64,000 nucleotides of DNA, taken from assembly GCF_002804065.1 (NCBI RefSeq), contig NZ_CP024955.1:1488001-1552000 (forward strand), given 5' to 3'. Both the position numbers and the translations under genes were made by a program. Numbering within the stretch: position 1 is the first letter of the stretch; every line of letters begins with the position of its first letter. The notes beneath the pieces were generated by a model that did not search any database, was not told the DNA's origin, and worked only from the letters and a program-made list of their open reading frames with translations. This DNA is from Kyrpidia spormannii. Lineage in GTDB: Bacteria; Bacillota; Bacilli; Kyrpidiales; Kyrpidiaceae. Shown piece by piece: positions 34,267 to 43,176 of the stretch.

Positions 34267-34687
34267 ACCCTTTGATGCTTTCGAAATCGGGGAGCGCTTT
34301 GTGTCCCGGGCCCGGACGATTACCGAGGCGGATCTGGTGATGTTTGCGGCCTTTACGGGAGATTGGTATCCCCTGCACACCGATGTGGAATATGTGAAGC
34401 AGACGCCTTTCAAGCAGCGCATCGCCCACGGCATGCTCGTGTTGTCGGTGGCCACGGGCTTGGCGAGGCTTGAGCCGGGTTGGGTGGTGGCGTTTTATGG
34501 GATGGACCGGGTAAGATTCGTGAACCCGACCTTCATCGGGGACACGATCCACGTGGAAGCCGAAGTGGTGGAAAAAGAGGACAAAGGGGCGAGGGGCGGG
34601 GTGGTGACATTCCGGCAGGAGGTGAAAAAACAGACCGGGGACGTGGTGGCGAGCGCAGTGATGAAAGTGTTGGTGGCAAAAGGGTGA
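34253..34687 (+). CDS. MaoC-like dehydratase
   Basis: Single hot-dog-fold (R)-specific enoyl-CoA hydratase of 144 residues. The hydratase catalytic pair sits in the motif beginning TGDWYPLHTDVEYVKQTPF (Asp and His) followed by RIAHGML. Start after GGAGGGGTGGGGA, overlapping the previous gene by 14 bases. Its acyl-CoA substrate is unknown; a second hydratase in the operon suggests both stereochemistries or two steps. Confidence 0.88.
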   Translation: MVIDKPFDAFEIGERFVSRARTITEADLVMFAAFTGDWYPLHTDVEYVKQTPFKQRIAHGMLVLSVATGLARLEPGWVVAFYGMDRVRFVNPTFIGDTIHVEAEVVEKEDKGARGGVVTFRQEVKKQTGDVVASAVMKVLVAKG

Positions 34688-34811
34688 CGATCATTGGGCC
34701 GGTGAACCCCCGGGTTCCGGGGGCGAGATGGATCCGGCTGATATCCCGTAGTATGCGGCGAGCTGGCAGGTGAGTTTTGCCGGCAAGATGGGAGGAGAAA
34801 GGAGCAAGGGC

Positions 34812-36341
34812 ATGGGTGAACGGGAGCAGCGAGTGATTCGAGAGAGGCGGCGAATCCAGCGGGGCGGTCCCCCCAGGGGGCATCAGAAACAGGCCGAAGC
34901 GGGCAAAAAGTTTGTTCGGGATCGGCTAGCCCTGTTTTTCGACGACGGGGGGCCGTATACGGAGTTCGGTCAATTCGCCCGCTGGCCGGACGAAGAGCTG
35001 CCGGGGGATGGGGTGGTCACGGGAACCGGCCGGATCGACGGGCGGACCGTCTTTTTTGCCGCGAATGATTTTACTGTCAAGGCCGGGTCCATCGGCCGGT
35101 ACCACGGGGAAAAACTGGTCCGCGCCCAGGAGGCGGCCCTGCGGGCGCGAAAGCCCATGTTATACTTGGTGGATTCTTCCGGGGCCCGGATCGATGAGAC
35201 CGGTGGCCATCACGTGGATAAGGGCAGCGCGGGGAAGCTTTTTTATATGCACAGCATCATGTCTGGATCGGTGCCCCAGGTAGGCGTCCTCTACGGAACG
35301 TGTTTTGCGGGTACCGCGTACACTCCGGTGTTCACCGATCTTTTGGTGATGATGAGCGATTCGGCCATGGCCATTGCATCGCCCCGGATGGTCGAGATGG
35401 CGATCGGACAAAAGGTTGGACCTCGGGAACTCGGTGGAGCCCAGGTTCATCTGAAAAACGGATCGGCCCATTTTGTGGTGGACAGCGAAGAAGAGGCCGG
35501 GGTCTTGGTTCGGCGGATTTTTTCCTATCTTCCGGATTCGAGTGAAAATTCGCCTCCTCCAGGGGAGTTCCGGGAGCCGGCACTCGATCCGGCAGATATT
35601 GACGAGATCATTCCCGCCGACCCGAACCGCCCCTACGACGTACACCGCCTGATCGATGCTGTCGTGGACCAGGACAGTTTTCTTGAAGTCAAGGCCGGGT
35701 ACGCCGATGAACTGGTGACGGGCTTTGCCCGCCTGGGGGGGCGGGTGATCGGGGTGGTGGCCAACCAGCCGGCGGTGAAAGGGGGGACGCTCTTTCCGGA
35801 GAGCTCGGATAAAGGGGCGGAATTCGTGTGGATGTGCGACGCTTATAACATCCCGCTCCTGTTTCTCGTCGACACCCCGGGATTCATGGTGGGAACGGCG
35901 GTGGAGAAAAATGCGATCCTCCGGCGGGGACGCAAGTTCATTTTTGCCACGTCCTGCGCCACGGTCCCCAGGATCTGCGTGGTGGTTCGCAAGGCCTACG
36001 GGGCGGGGATCTATGCCATGTCCGGGCCGGCCTACGATCCGGAGCTGACTTTGGCTCTGCCCTCGGCGGAGATCGCGGTCATGGGGCCCGAGGCGGCGAT
36101 CAACGCGGTCTATTTCAATAAGTTGCAGGCCGTCGAAGACCCGGTTGAACGGGAGCGCTTAGTTGCTCGTCTGCGGGAGGAATACCGGGCGGGATATGAC
36201 ATTTTCAAACTGGCGGGGCAGATGGTGGTGGATGAACTGATCCCACCCCGGGAGTTGCGGAACGAGCTGTTGCGGTATTTTGAAATCTACACCGACAAGA
36301 AAATTTCACTGCCTCCCCGAAAACACGCGACAATTCTTTGA
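34812..36341 (+). CDS. Acyl-CoA carboxylase carboxyltransferase (beta) subunit
   Basis: 509 residues with both crotonase-like halves: N-half GSIGRYHGEKLVRAQEAAL, DSSGARIDE, oxyanion GTCFAGTAYTP; C-half VDTPGFMVGT, VRKAYGAGIYAMSG, ALPSAEIAVMGPEAAINA. The PccB/MccB/AtuC type carboxylates propionyl-, methylcrotonyl- or geranyl-CoA, needing a biotin carboxylase/carrier subunit. No such subunit is encoded in the window, so it must borrow one or act as part of a decarboxylase. ATG after AAAGGAG. Confidence 0.88.
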   Translation: MGEREQRVIRERRRIQRGGPPRGHQKQAEAGKKFVRDRLALFFDDGGPYTEFGQFARWPDEELPGDGVVTGTGRIDGRTVFFAANDFTVKAGSIGRYHGEKLVRAQEAALRARKPMLYLVDSSGARIDETGGHHVDKGSAGKLFYMHSIMSGSVPQVGVLYGTCFAGTAYTPVFTDLLVMMSDSAMAIASPRMVEMAIGQKVGPRELGGAQVHLKNGSAHFVVDSEEEAGVLVRRIFSYLPDSSENSPPPGEFREPALDPADIDEIIPADPNRPYDVHRLIDAVVDQDSFLEVKAGYADELVTGFARLGGRVIGVVANQPAVKGGTLFPESSDKGAEFVWMCDAYNIPLLFLVDTPGFMVGTAVEKNAILRRGRKFIFATSCATVPRICVVVRKAYGAGIYAMSGPAYDPELTLALPSAEIAVMGPEAAINAVYFNKLQAVEDPVERERLVARLREEYRAGYDIFKLAGQMVVDELIPPRELRNELLRYFEIYTDKKISLPPRKHATIL

Positions 36342-36390
36342 GACCGACGTAAAAACCAACCGGGGCCGAAGACGGAAAGGGGGGATGAAA

Positions 36391-37185
36391 ATGCTAACAG
36401 TAGGCGGGGTACTGCACGATGCGGCCACGGAGTGGCCGGACAAGACCTTTTTATATTTCGGCGATGAAGCCATCTCCTACCGGGAGGTCGACGAGCGGTC
36501 CGACCGGGTGGCGGCCGGGCTGCTACAGTTTTCCGGATGTGAGGTTGCGAACCTGTACGGTCTCAGTGAGACCTCGGGGGCGTGTGTGCTGACCCGATTG
36601 GGAGATGGGGCGGAAAAGGTTGCAAAAAGCATCGGGGTGGCCATTGGGGATTTCCAGGCCCGGATCGTGGACGACGACGGCAATGAACTGCCCGAAGGCC
36701 AGGTCGGTGAATTGATGATCGGAGGGGCCTGTGTGGCCAAAGGATATTACGGGATGGAAGAGGAAACCCGCCAGGCGTTCCCGAGTCCGGGATGGGTGCG
36801 GACCGGTGACATGGCGTATGTCGATTCGGACGGGTACCTCTACGTCATGGGTCGCAAGAAAGAAATGTACGTTCAGGGCGGTTTTAATGTCTATCCGGTC
36901 GAGGTGGAAAATGTATTGACCTCTCACCCGGGCGTGTTGGTGGCAGCGGGGATTGGCGTACCGGATCCGGTGTTCGGTGAGGTGGGGCGGTATTACATTA
37001 TACCAAAGCCGGGCATCGGTGTGGATGAGGAGGAATTGATAGGGTTTTGTCGGGAACGGCTGGCTGATTTTAAAGTACCCAAACAATTTGTCTTTGTAAG
37101 AGAGCTTCCCCTCACCCCGGCCGGAAAAGTTCACAAAGCCCTTCTCAAGGAGCAGTTCCTGAAAGAACACTCGGGAGGTGCGTGA
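36391..37185 (+). pseudogene. AMP-dependent acyl-CoA ligase with in-frame deletion of its core
   Basis: 264 residues instead of about 510. Residues 1-46 are a normal ligase N-terminus (AISYREVDERSDRVAAGLL); from about residue 47 the frame continues as the late part (CEVANLYGLSETSG, WVRTGDMAYVDSDGYLY, GRKKEMY, and Lys in LTPAGKVHKALL). Some 230-250 residues, including the TSGTTGxPKG P-loop, are missing at about nucleotide 36529. The frame is intact, so a protein is likely made, but it cannot form the adenylate in the usual way. Start after AAAGGGGGG. Confidence 0.8.
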
Positions 37186-37186
37186 G

Positions 37187-38773
37187 ATGGACGCGGTATC
37201 GGTGGTCAATCGGGTGGCCCTGGGGGATATCCTGCGGCGGAGCGCCCGGCGGTTTCCGGACAAAGCGGCCCTGGTGGACGGGCAGACCCGGGTGACGTAT
37301 CGGGAGTTGGACGAGAGGACCAACCAATTCGCCCATTATTTGTTGTCGTCCGGTCTGTCCCCCGGGGACCGGGTGGCGACGATTTGTCAGAATTCCCATC
37401 TCTTTGTGATGGCTTATTCGGGGATTCAAAAAGCGGGGATGGTGTGGGTGCCCATCAATCCCGGTCTCGGGCCGGAAGACCTTCGGTATATCCTGGAACA
37501 CTCCGAAGCCCGGGTGGCGGTGGCAGATGATCTCATTCTTGCGGACCCCCGGCGGCGGGAGGCCATCGCCGGGAATGTGGAACGGCTGCTGGTGATTCCT
37601 TACGAGGGGTTGGACCCGGGCGGAGCGGGGATTTCCTTCGAGTCGACCCTGGACGGCCAGCCCGGCAAAGAACCGGACGTGGACATTGCGGACCGGGATC
37701 TGGCCCAGATCATGTACACCAGCGGCACCACCGGCCGGCCCAAAGGGGTCATGCATTCGCACCTGTCGGTGTTCGTGGCGACATTGAGCAATCTCGTAGA
37801 AATGGACGTGCGCCGGGACGATGTCGCCACGGCGATGATGCCGCTCTTCCACTGTGCCCAGCACGTCATGACCACAGGCTTTTTGCACATCGGCACCACC
37901 AACGTGATCATCCGGCGTTTCGATCCGGTGGGGTTTATGGAGGCGGTGCAGCGAGAGAGAATCACCTGGGTGTTTGCCCTGCCCATGATGTACCGGGCCT
38001 TGCTTGATCATCCGGAGCGCAATCGGTTTGACCTGTCATCCCTCCGTTATTGCCTGTACGCCATGGCGCCGATGGATGAGCGGACTCTCCGCCGGGCCAT
38101 CGGAGAGTTGTGCCCGAATTTCGCCCTGGGAACGGGACAGACCGAGATCTACCCCGGCACGATGATTTTCGCGCCGGAAGAACAGCTCCGCCGGTTCGGC
38201 CCGTACTGGGGAGCGTCCACCATCATCAACGATACGGCGGTGATGGACGACGAGGGCCGAATTCTCGGGCCCGGACAGGTGGGGGAGGTGGTCCACCGCG
38301 GACCGAATGTGATGATGGGCTACTATAAACAGCCCGATGCCACGGAGGAAAGTCGAAAGTTCGGATGGCATCACACCGGGGATCTCGGCATGTGGGATCC
38401 CGACGGCCAGCTCATTTTTGTCGACCGCAAGAAAGACATGGTGAAAACCGGCGGGGAAAATGTACCGTCGATCAAGGTGGAGGCCGTTCTTTTGGCGCAC
38501 CCCGGGGTGGCCAACGCCGCGGTGGTGGGTTTGCCCCACCCGAAATGGGCCGAGGCGGTAACAGCTTTTGTGGTGCGAAAGCCGGGGTCGCAGGTGACGG
38601 AAGAGGCACTCCTCGCCCACTGCCGGGAACATCTCGGTGGCTTCGAGGTGCCAAAAGTGATTCGCCTTGTGGACCAATTGCCGCTGACCACCACCGGTAA
38701 AGTGCAGAAGCACGTGCTGCGGGAACAGTATCGGGACCTGTACGCCGAAGGCCCGTCTCACGGGCAGGGGTGA
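37187..38773 (+). CDS. Acyl-CoA ligase (AMP-forming)
   Basis: Complete 528-residue ANL ligase: IMYTSGTTGRPKGVMHSH (P-loop), FALGTGQTEIYPG, WHHTGDLGMWD, DRKKDMVKTGGENV, catalytic Lys in LTTTGKVQKHVL. Resembles fatty acid or acyclic-terpenoid/aryl-acid ligases; substrate not readable. ATG after GGGAGGTG, one base after the previous stop. Probably the functional activating enzyme of the operon. Confidence 0.9.
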   Translation: MDAVSVVNRVALGDILRRSARRFPDKAALVDGQTRVTYRELDERTNQFAHYLLSSGLSPGDRVATICQNSHLFVMAYSGIQKAGMVWVPINPGLGPEDLRYILEHSEARVAVADDLILADPRRREAIAGNVERLLVIPYEGLDPGGAGISFESTLDGQPGKEPDVDIADRDLAQIMYTSGTTGRPKGVMHSHLSVFVATLSNLVEMDVRRDDVATAMMPLFHCAQHVMTTGFLHIGTTNVIIRRFDPVGFMEAVQRERITWVFALPMMYRALLDHPERNRFDLSSLRYCLYAMAPMDERTLRRAIGELCPNFALGTGQTEIYPGTMIFAPEEQLRRFGPYWGASTIINDTAVMDDEGRILGPGQVGEVVHRGPNVMMGYYKQPDATEESRKFGWHHTGDLGMWDPDGQLIFVDRKKDMVKTGGENVPSIKVEAVLLAHPGVANAAVVGLPHPKWAEAVTAFVVRKPGSQVTEEALLAHCREHLGGFEVPKVIRLVDQLPLTTTGKVQKHVLREQYRDLYAEGPSHGQG

Positions 38774-38852
38774 GAACATCCTCATGAGAACTGGGCCATA
38801 TGCCGGGTGCTGGTTGTGCGGTGGCACACCCGGGTGATGGGGGTGAAAGACT

Positions 38853-38948
38853 GTGGCGTCAATGGGAATCGGCCGATGGTTGACCCGGCGGGAGGAACTC
38901 AGCGGCGAAAAAGTGGCCATCGTGTGCGGGGATCACAGATGGAGCTGA
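38853..38948 (+). pseudogene. N-terminal remnant of another acyl-CoA ligase
   Basis: A 31-codon frame with ribosome site GGGGTGAAAG and GTG start encodes MGIGRWLTRREELSGEK, VAIVCGDHRWS, then stops at TGA. This is the usual beginning of an ANL ligase (WLxRRxxLxPxKxAIVxGDxRWTY). The rest is gone; the 57 bases to the next gene show nothing recognisable. A third ligase lost between the ligase and dehydrogenase genes. Confidence 0.65.
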
Positions 38949-39005
38949 AGAACATCCTGCGCCGGGGATGAGGTCACCCCGCCGCAGGGCAACGAGGAGA
39001 AGGAG

Positions 39006-40163
39006 ATGGACAGGATGCCGTATCCGCCCTATTTTACAGAAGAACACGACCGGCTGCGGGAATCGGTGCGCCGATTTGTCGAAAAAGAAGTAAAACCTTA
39101 TGTGGACCAATGGGAGGAGCAGGGGGAGTTCCCGAAGTCGATCCTGCGCCGCATGGGGGAACTCGGATTCCTGGGCCTGCGGTACCCCGAAGAGGTGGGC
39201 GGGCAAGGGGGAGATTATTTTTCCAGTATCGTCATGGCCGAAGAGTTGGCCCGGTGCGGAGCGGGAGGGTTCCCCATGGCTGTCGCCGTCCAGACGGAGA
39301 TGGCGACGCCGCCGATCCTGCAGTTTGGAACCCCGGAGCAGAAAAAACAGTTTCTGGAGCCCGCCCTGCGGGGGGAGAAGCTGGCCTGCCTCGGCATCAC
39401 CGAACCCGACCACGGTTCGGACGTGGCGGGGATCGAGACCCGGGCCCGCCGGGAGGGGGACGGTTGGGTGATCCGGGGGCGCAAACTGTTTATCACCAAT
39501 GGCCCCCGGGCGGATTTTATCACATTAGTGGCCAGGACCTCGGATGAGCCTGGGTATCGGGGGATAAGTCTCTTCTTGGTGGAGATGGACCGGCCCGGGG
39601 TCTCGGTGGGTCGAAGGCTTGATAAAGTCGGCATGCGCTCCTCGGACACGGCGGAGTTGGTGTTCGACGATGTCTGGGTGCCGGCGGACCGTTTGCTGGG
39701 GGAGGAAGGAAAAGGCTTTTACCAGATCATGTGGGAGTTGCAGGGAGAGCGGATGATCGCCGCGGCCGGGGCCGTGGCCACCGCCCAGTACGCGTATGAG
39801 CTGGCGCTGGCCTATGCGAAGGAACGTAGGCAATTCGGCCGGCCCATAGCCGGGTTCCAGGTGGTGTCGCACCTTCTGGTGGAGATGGCGGTGGAGATCG
39901 AGGCCTGCCGGCAGTTGACCTATTCTGTCGCCTGGCGGTTTGCCCGGGGCGAGGTCCCGAGCAAGGAGATCTCCATGGCCAAACTGGCGGCCAGTCAGAC
40001 AGCCTTTTGGGTGGTGGACCGGGCCCTGCAGATTTTCGGGGGCAATGGCTACATGGCCGAGTATCCCATCGAGCGCCTGTGGCGGGACGTGAGGCTGAAT
40101 CGCATCGGGGCCGGAACGGACGAGATCATGAAAGAGATCATCAGCAAGGAAATGGGTCTGTGA
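39006..40163 (+). CDS. Acyl-CoA dehydrogenase
   Basis: FAD enzyme oxidising acyl-CoA to 2-enoyl-CoA, feeding electrons to ETF. 385 residues; LGITEPDHGSDVAGIET (FAD/substrate), ITNGPRADF, RRQFGRPIAGFQ, QIFGGNGYMAEYPIERLWRDVR. The usual catalytic Glu of short-chain and isovaleryl types falls in the last motifs (AEYPIERL or TDEIM). Double ribosome site AGGAGAAGGAG. Paralogous with the next gene. Confidence 0.92.
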   Translation: MDRMPYPPYFTEEHDRLRESVRRFVEKEVKPYVDQWEEQGEFPKSILRRMGELGFLGLRYPEEVGGQGGDYFSSIVMAEELARCGAGGFPMAVAVQTEMATPPILQFGTPEQKKQFLEPALRGEKLACLGITEPDHGSDVAGIETRARREGDGWVIRGRKLFITNGPRADFITLVARTSDEPGYRGISLFLVEMDRPGVSVGRRLDKVGMRSSDTAELVFDDVWVPADRLLGEEGKGFYQIMWELQGERMIAAAGAVATAQYAYELALAYAKERRQFGRPIAGFQVVSHLLVEMAVEIEACRQLTYSVAWRFARGEVPSKEISMAKLAASQTAFWVVDRALQIFGGNGYMAEYPIERLWRDVRLNRIGAGTDEIMKEIISKEMGL

Positions 40164-40186
40164 CGGCTGAACCGGAGGGATGGGAG

Positions 40187-41332
40187 ATGGAGCACTGGCT
40201 GTTCACCAAGGAGCACGAGCAGTTCCGGCCGGCGGTCCGACGCTGGGTGGAAAAGGAAATCGCCCCCCGGGTGGAGGAGTGGGAGCGGGAGGGCCGGGTT
40301 CCCCGGGAGATGTACCGCCGGGCCGGGGAACTGGGGTATCTCGGGCTGAAGTTTCCGGAAGCGTACGGCGGCAGTGACGACCTGTTGGCCGACGCCATCT
40401 TCGTGGAGGAGATCGCCCGCTGCGGGTCCGGGGGCGTGGCGGCGGCTTTGACGGCGACGACGGGGATCGGGGCGACGCCTATTTGGCGGTTTGGAAATGA
40501 GGAACAGAAGCGCCGTTATCTGGTTCCGGCGATTCGGGGGGAGAAAATCGCCGCCTTGGGGATCACGGAACCCGAGGCGGGGTCGGATGTGGCCTCGATG
40601 CGCACCGTGGCCCGGCGGGAGGGGGATCACTATGTTTTGACCGGCAGCAAAATGTTCATCACCGGCGGGGCGTCGGCCGATTATGTGTGCGTGGCGGCAA
40701 AAACGGATCCCTCGGCGGGGCATCAGGGCGTGAGTATGTTCATCGTCGAGGCGGGGACGCCCGGATTTTCCGTCGGGCGGACGCTGAAAAAACTCGGCTG
40801 GCGGGCGTCAGACACGGCGGAGTTGGTCCTGGATGGGGTGCAGGTGCCCGCGGAGAACCTCATCGGCGAAGAAAACCAAGGATTTCGCTACATTATGATC
40901 AATTTTCAATGGGAGCGGATCATGTTGGCCCTCTCCAGCGTGGCGGCGGCGGAAAAAGCCCTGGAGGACGCCTTGCGCTACAGCCGCGAGCGTACCCAGT
41001 TCGGCAGGCCCATCGGCACGTTTCAGGCGCTGCGGCACAAAATGGTGGACATGGCGGTGGATATTGAAAAGGCCAGGAGCCTGACCTATCGGGCGCTTTA
41101 TCTGTGCGCCCGGGGGGAGGATGTGACGGTGGCGGCCAGCATGGCCAAGGCCTACGCCGGGGAGATGGTCAACCGGGTGACGGACGCCGCCTTGCAGATC
41201 CACGGGGGCAACGGCTACATGATGGAATATCCCGCCCAGCGCTACTGGCGGGATGCGAGGATCATGTCCATCGGCGGGGGGACCACCCAGATTATGTATG
41301 AGATTTTGACCAAACGGCTGGGAATTGTGTGA
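40187..41332 (+). CDS. Acyl-CoA dehydrogenase (second paralogue)
   Basis: 381 residues, same family: LGITEPEAGSDVASMRT, ITGGASADY, RTQFGRPIGTFQ, QIHGGNGYMMEYPAQRYWRDARI, GGTTQIMYE. ATG after GGAGGGATGGGAG, 23 bases behind the first dehydrogenase. Two dehydrogenases beside a carboxyltransferase recall citronellyl-CoA or isovaleryl-CoA routes, where saturated and branched intermediates need separate enzymes; this is inference. Last gene of the operon; its 3' end overlaps the next gene on the other strand by 41 bases. Confidence 0.92.
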   Translation: MEHWLFTKEHEQFRPAVRRWVEKEIAPRVEEWEREGRVPREMYRRAGELGYLGLKFPEAYGGSDDLLADAIFVEEIARCGSGGVAAALTATTGIGATPIWRFGNEEQKRRYLVPAIRGEKIAALGITEPEAGSDVASMRTVARREGDHYVLTGSKMFITGGASADYVCVAAKTDPSAGHQGVSMFIVEAGTPGFSVGRTLKKLGWRASDTAELVLDGVQVPAENLIGEENQGFRYIMINFQWERIMLALSSVAAAEKALEDALRYSRERTQFGRPIGTFQALRHKMVDMAVDIEKARSLTYRALYLCARGEDVTVAASMAKAYAGEMVNRVTDAALQIHGGNGYMMEYPAQRYWRDARIMSIGGGTTQIMYEILTKRLGIV

Positions 41333-42620
41333 TCCCGGGCCTCCGTTCGTCGCTCTCCCCCGGGACGCTGGCCAGCCAGGGCCTCCAGGCCTCGGGAAAG
41401 GGGGCCGAAACTTCTGCCAGCCGGCCGTCCGAAGGGTGCGGAAAGACGATTCGGCGGGCGAAGAGCATCAGGGAAAGCCCGGGGTGGCGGCTGCGGTACC
41501 AGCGGTCGCCGAGAACCGGGTGGCCGAGGGCCGACAGGTGGACCCGGATTTGATGGGTGCGCCCGGTTTCGAGCTCCATCTCCACAAAGGTTACCCCCCG
41601 GGGGCTGTTCGGGGGAGAGGACTCGGGAACGGGCGACGTGGATCTGGACCCCATGGTTGGCCGGCCATCGGGGATGAAAACGGTTCTCAGGATCCGGGTC
41701 GCCGCGGGTTTTGCAGCTTGGGGGTTCCCGCCGGCCGATTCGGTTTGCCTGTTGGGTTCCTGACTCAAAGTTCCCCCGGCGCCAAGGCCTGAGCCAGGAC
41801 CGGGCTCCTGGGCGGGGTCCCGGATGGATACGGGCACCGCTCGCGATCCGGCCTGGGGGGAAAGGTATCTTGACGCCGCCAAGAAACGTCCCGGCCGGCG
41901 GGGGTCCGGGGCGAGGGGGAGGTCGATGTACTCCGGCAGGTCCCGGGCGTCTCCTTCTACTAAAGCCGCATAGGTTCGATGAATGCGCCCCTCCCGCAGG
42001 GCCGCGTCCAGCCGGGCATGGACATGGGCGCTTTTGGCCACGAGAAGCACGCCGGCGGTGTCGCGGTCCAGTCGGTGCACCAAATGGGGGACCCAAGGAG
42101 GGCTGGCCTCCGCCCCCCATCGGCGAAGGAGGTCCGCCAAGGTAAGGGCGGGAACGCGACCCGCAAGGCCCGGTTTGTCCGGGAGGTGAACGGCGATCCC
42201 CGCGGGTTTATTCACGACAAGGAGCCACTCGTCTTCGTACAGGATCGGGACGGGGGGTGTCCCCGCCGGGAGCTGTGGTGTCCCAGTCGAGACTTGATGC
42301 GTCCCTGCTGAGACCTGGTTCCCGCCCGCGGGGGCGCCGGATGCCTTCGTGTGGATGCCGGACACCCCGGAAGGGCCGGGCGAGCCGCCCGGGACCCGGC
42401 GGACCGCCTCGCGCAAATCCACCTCCACCCGGTCCCCGGGCTTCATGGGCTTGGCGAGAAAACTCGGGCGTCCGTTGACCCGAATTTTGCGTTCCCGGGC
42501 CAACCGGCGGATCCGGCGGCCGGACAGCCCCGCCCGGCGCAAAACTTCTTCTAAAGTGTGGCCGCGGTCTTCAGGACCCGCGGTGTACCGGAATATGTTC
42601 GGGTGATCATTCCCGAGCAT
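41292..42620 (-). CDS. RluA/RluD-family pseudouridine synthase with low-complexity insertions
   Basis: Converts uridine to pseudouridine in 23S rRNA or tRNA. 442 residues, against about 300 for the family. S4-like RNA-binding domain (about 20-75: LSGRRIRRLARERKIRVNG), then catalytic Asp in HRLDRDTAGVLL, KTYAAL-like HRTYAALVEG, and ELETGRTHQIRVHL. Two Pro/Gly/Ser/Thr-rich inserts interrupt it: one after the S4 domain with QVSAGT-QVSTGT-QLPAGT repeats, and one of about 85 residues before the last motif. ATG lacks a clear ribosome site; the frame continues upstream to 42788. Target base unknown. Confidence 0.82.
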   Translation of the reverse strand: MLGNDHPNIFRYTAGPEDRGHTLEEVLRRAGLSGRRIRRLARERKIRVNGRPSFLAKPMKPGDRVEVDLREAVRRVPGGSPGPSGVSGIHTKASGAPAGGNQVSAGTHQVSTGTPQLPAGTPPVPILYEDEWLLVVNKPAGIAVHLPDKPGLAGRVPALTLADLLRRWGAEASPPWVPHLVHRLDRDTAGVLLVAKSAHVHARLDAALREGRIHRTYAALVEGDARDLPEYIDLPLAPDPRRPGRFLAASRYLSPQAGSRAVPVSIRDPAQEPGPGSGLGAGGTLSQEPNRQTESAGGNPQAAKPAATRILRTVFIPDGRPTMGSRSTSPVPESSPPNSPRGVTFVEMELETGRTHQIRVHLSALGHPVLGDRWYRSRHPGLSLMLFARRIVFPHPSDGRLAEVSAPFPEAWRPWLASVPGESDERRPGITQFPAVWSKSHT

Positions 42621-42779
42621 TGTGTGGCGGCAGCGATTCCCGCGGTAAAAACCGAAGAAGACCGGTCCGAGCTGCGGGTCGCGTGCCGCTTCCCTCCTTT
42701 GTGTTTGCACCTTTGACGTGGCGCCTCTGCGGGAAACCGGGTGGACGGGCGAATTCGTCTCCCGGCGCGGGCGTTTCTC

Positions 42780-42986
42780 CCCATGCACATAGGGTTTTCC
42801 CCAAAAAGAAGGAAACGACGGCGGCGATGAGCGACATCCAAAACGATGCGGTAAAAGTCCAGTCTAGCCCGTGTAGAAAGGCTCCGTCGACGAGGGTCGG
42901 GAAAAATGCGGACCGATGAGCGCCTGAACGCGTTCCCAGGCAAGTGCCGCAAAATCTCCGTTTGCTGCAAAAGATTCTGTAACGGA
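42780..42986 (-). pseudogene. Frameshifted C-terminal remnant of an MFS (EmrB/QacA-type) transporter
   Basis: One frame reads SVTESFAANGDFAALAWERV, then QALIGPHF; at a run of five A (42902-42906, plus strand) the homology moves to another frame and continues GAFLHGLDWTFTASFWMSL, then IAAVVSFFLGK. This is the last helix and its approach in 14-helix drug exporters. A stop precedes the first frame and nothing of the other helices remains. It lies in the 556-base gap between the pseudouridine synthase and aroC. Confidence 0.7.
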
Positions 42987-43087
42987 TTATATACACGCCG
43001 GCGGCGCCAGGGCAACCCGGTGGCTGCCCTGCGGTTGCGTCCGATGTTTGTCCCGGACACTGGCGAGAGATAGGTCCTGGAGTGCCA

Positions 43088-43116
43088 TTGCGGCCCTATG
43101 GAGCTCGACATATAAT
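43088..43116 (+). promoter_or_regulatory. Sigma-A promoter of aroC
   Basis: TTGCGG and perfect TATAAT separated by 17 bases, 60 bases before the aroC start. Confidence 0.7.
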
Positions 43117-43176
43117 AAACGAGACGATGACGAGTTTGCGCGCCACCGCGCCGACGCGAAGGAGAGGATTTTGAGG

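Noticed and set aside
28254-43047. Integrated phage, insertion sequence or integrative element
   Set aside because: No integrase, transposase, terminal repeats or duplication of the tRNA-Gly 3' end was found.
42551-43111. 187-codon minus-strand frame before aroC as a gene
   Set aside because: No homology in that frame; the region is better explained by a frameshifted MFS remnant and the aroC promoter.
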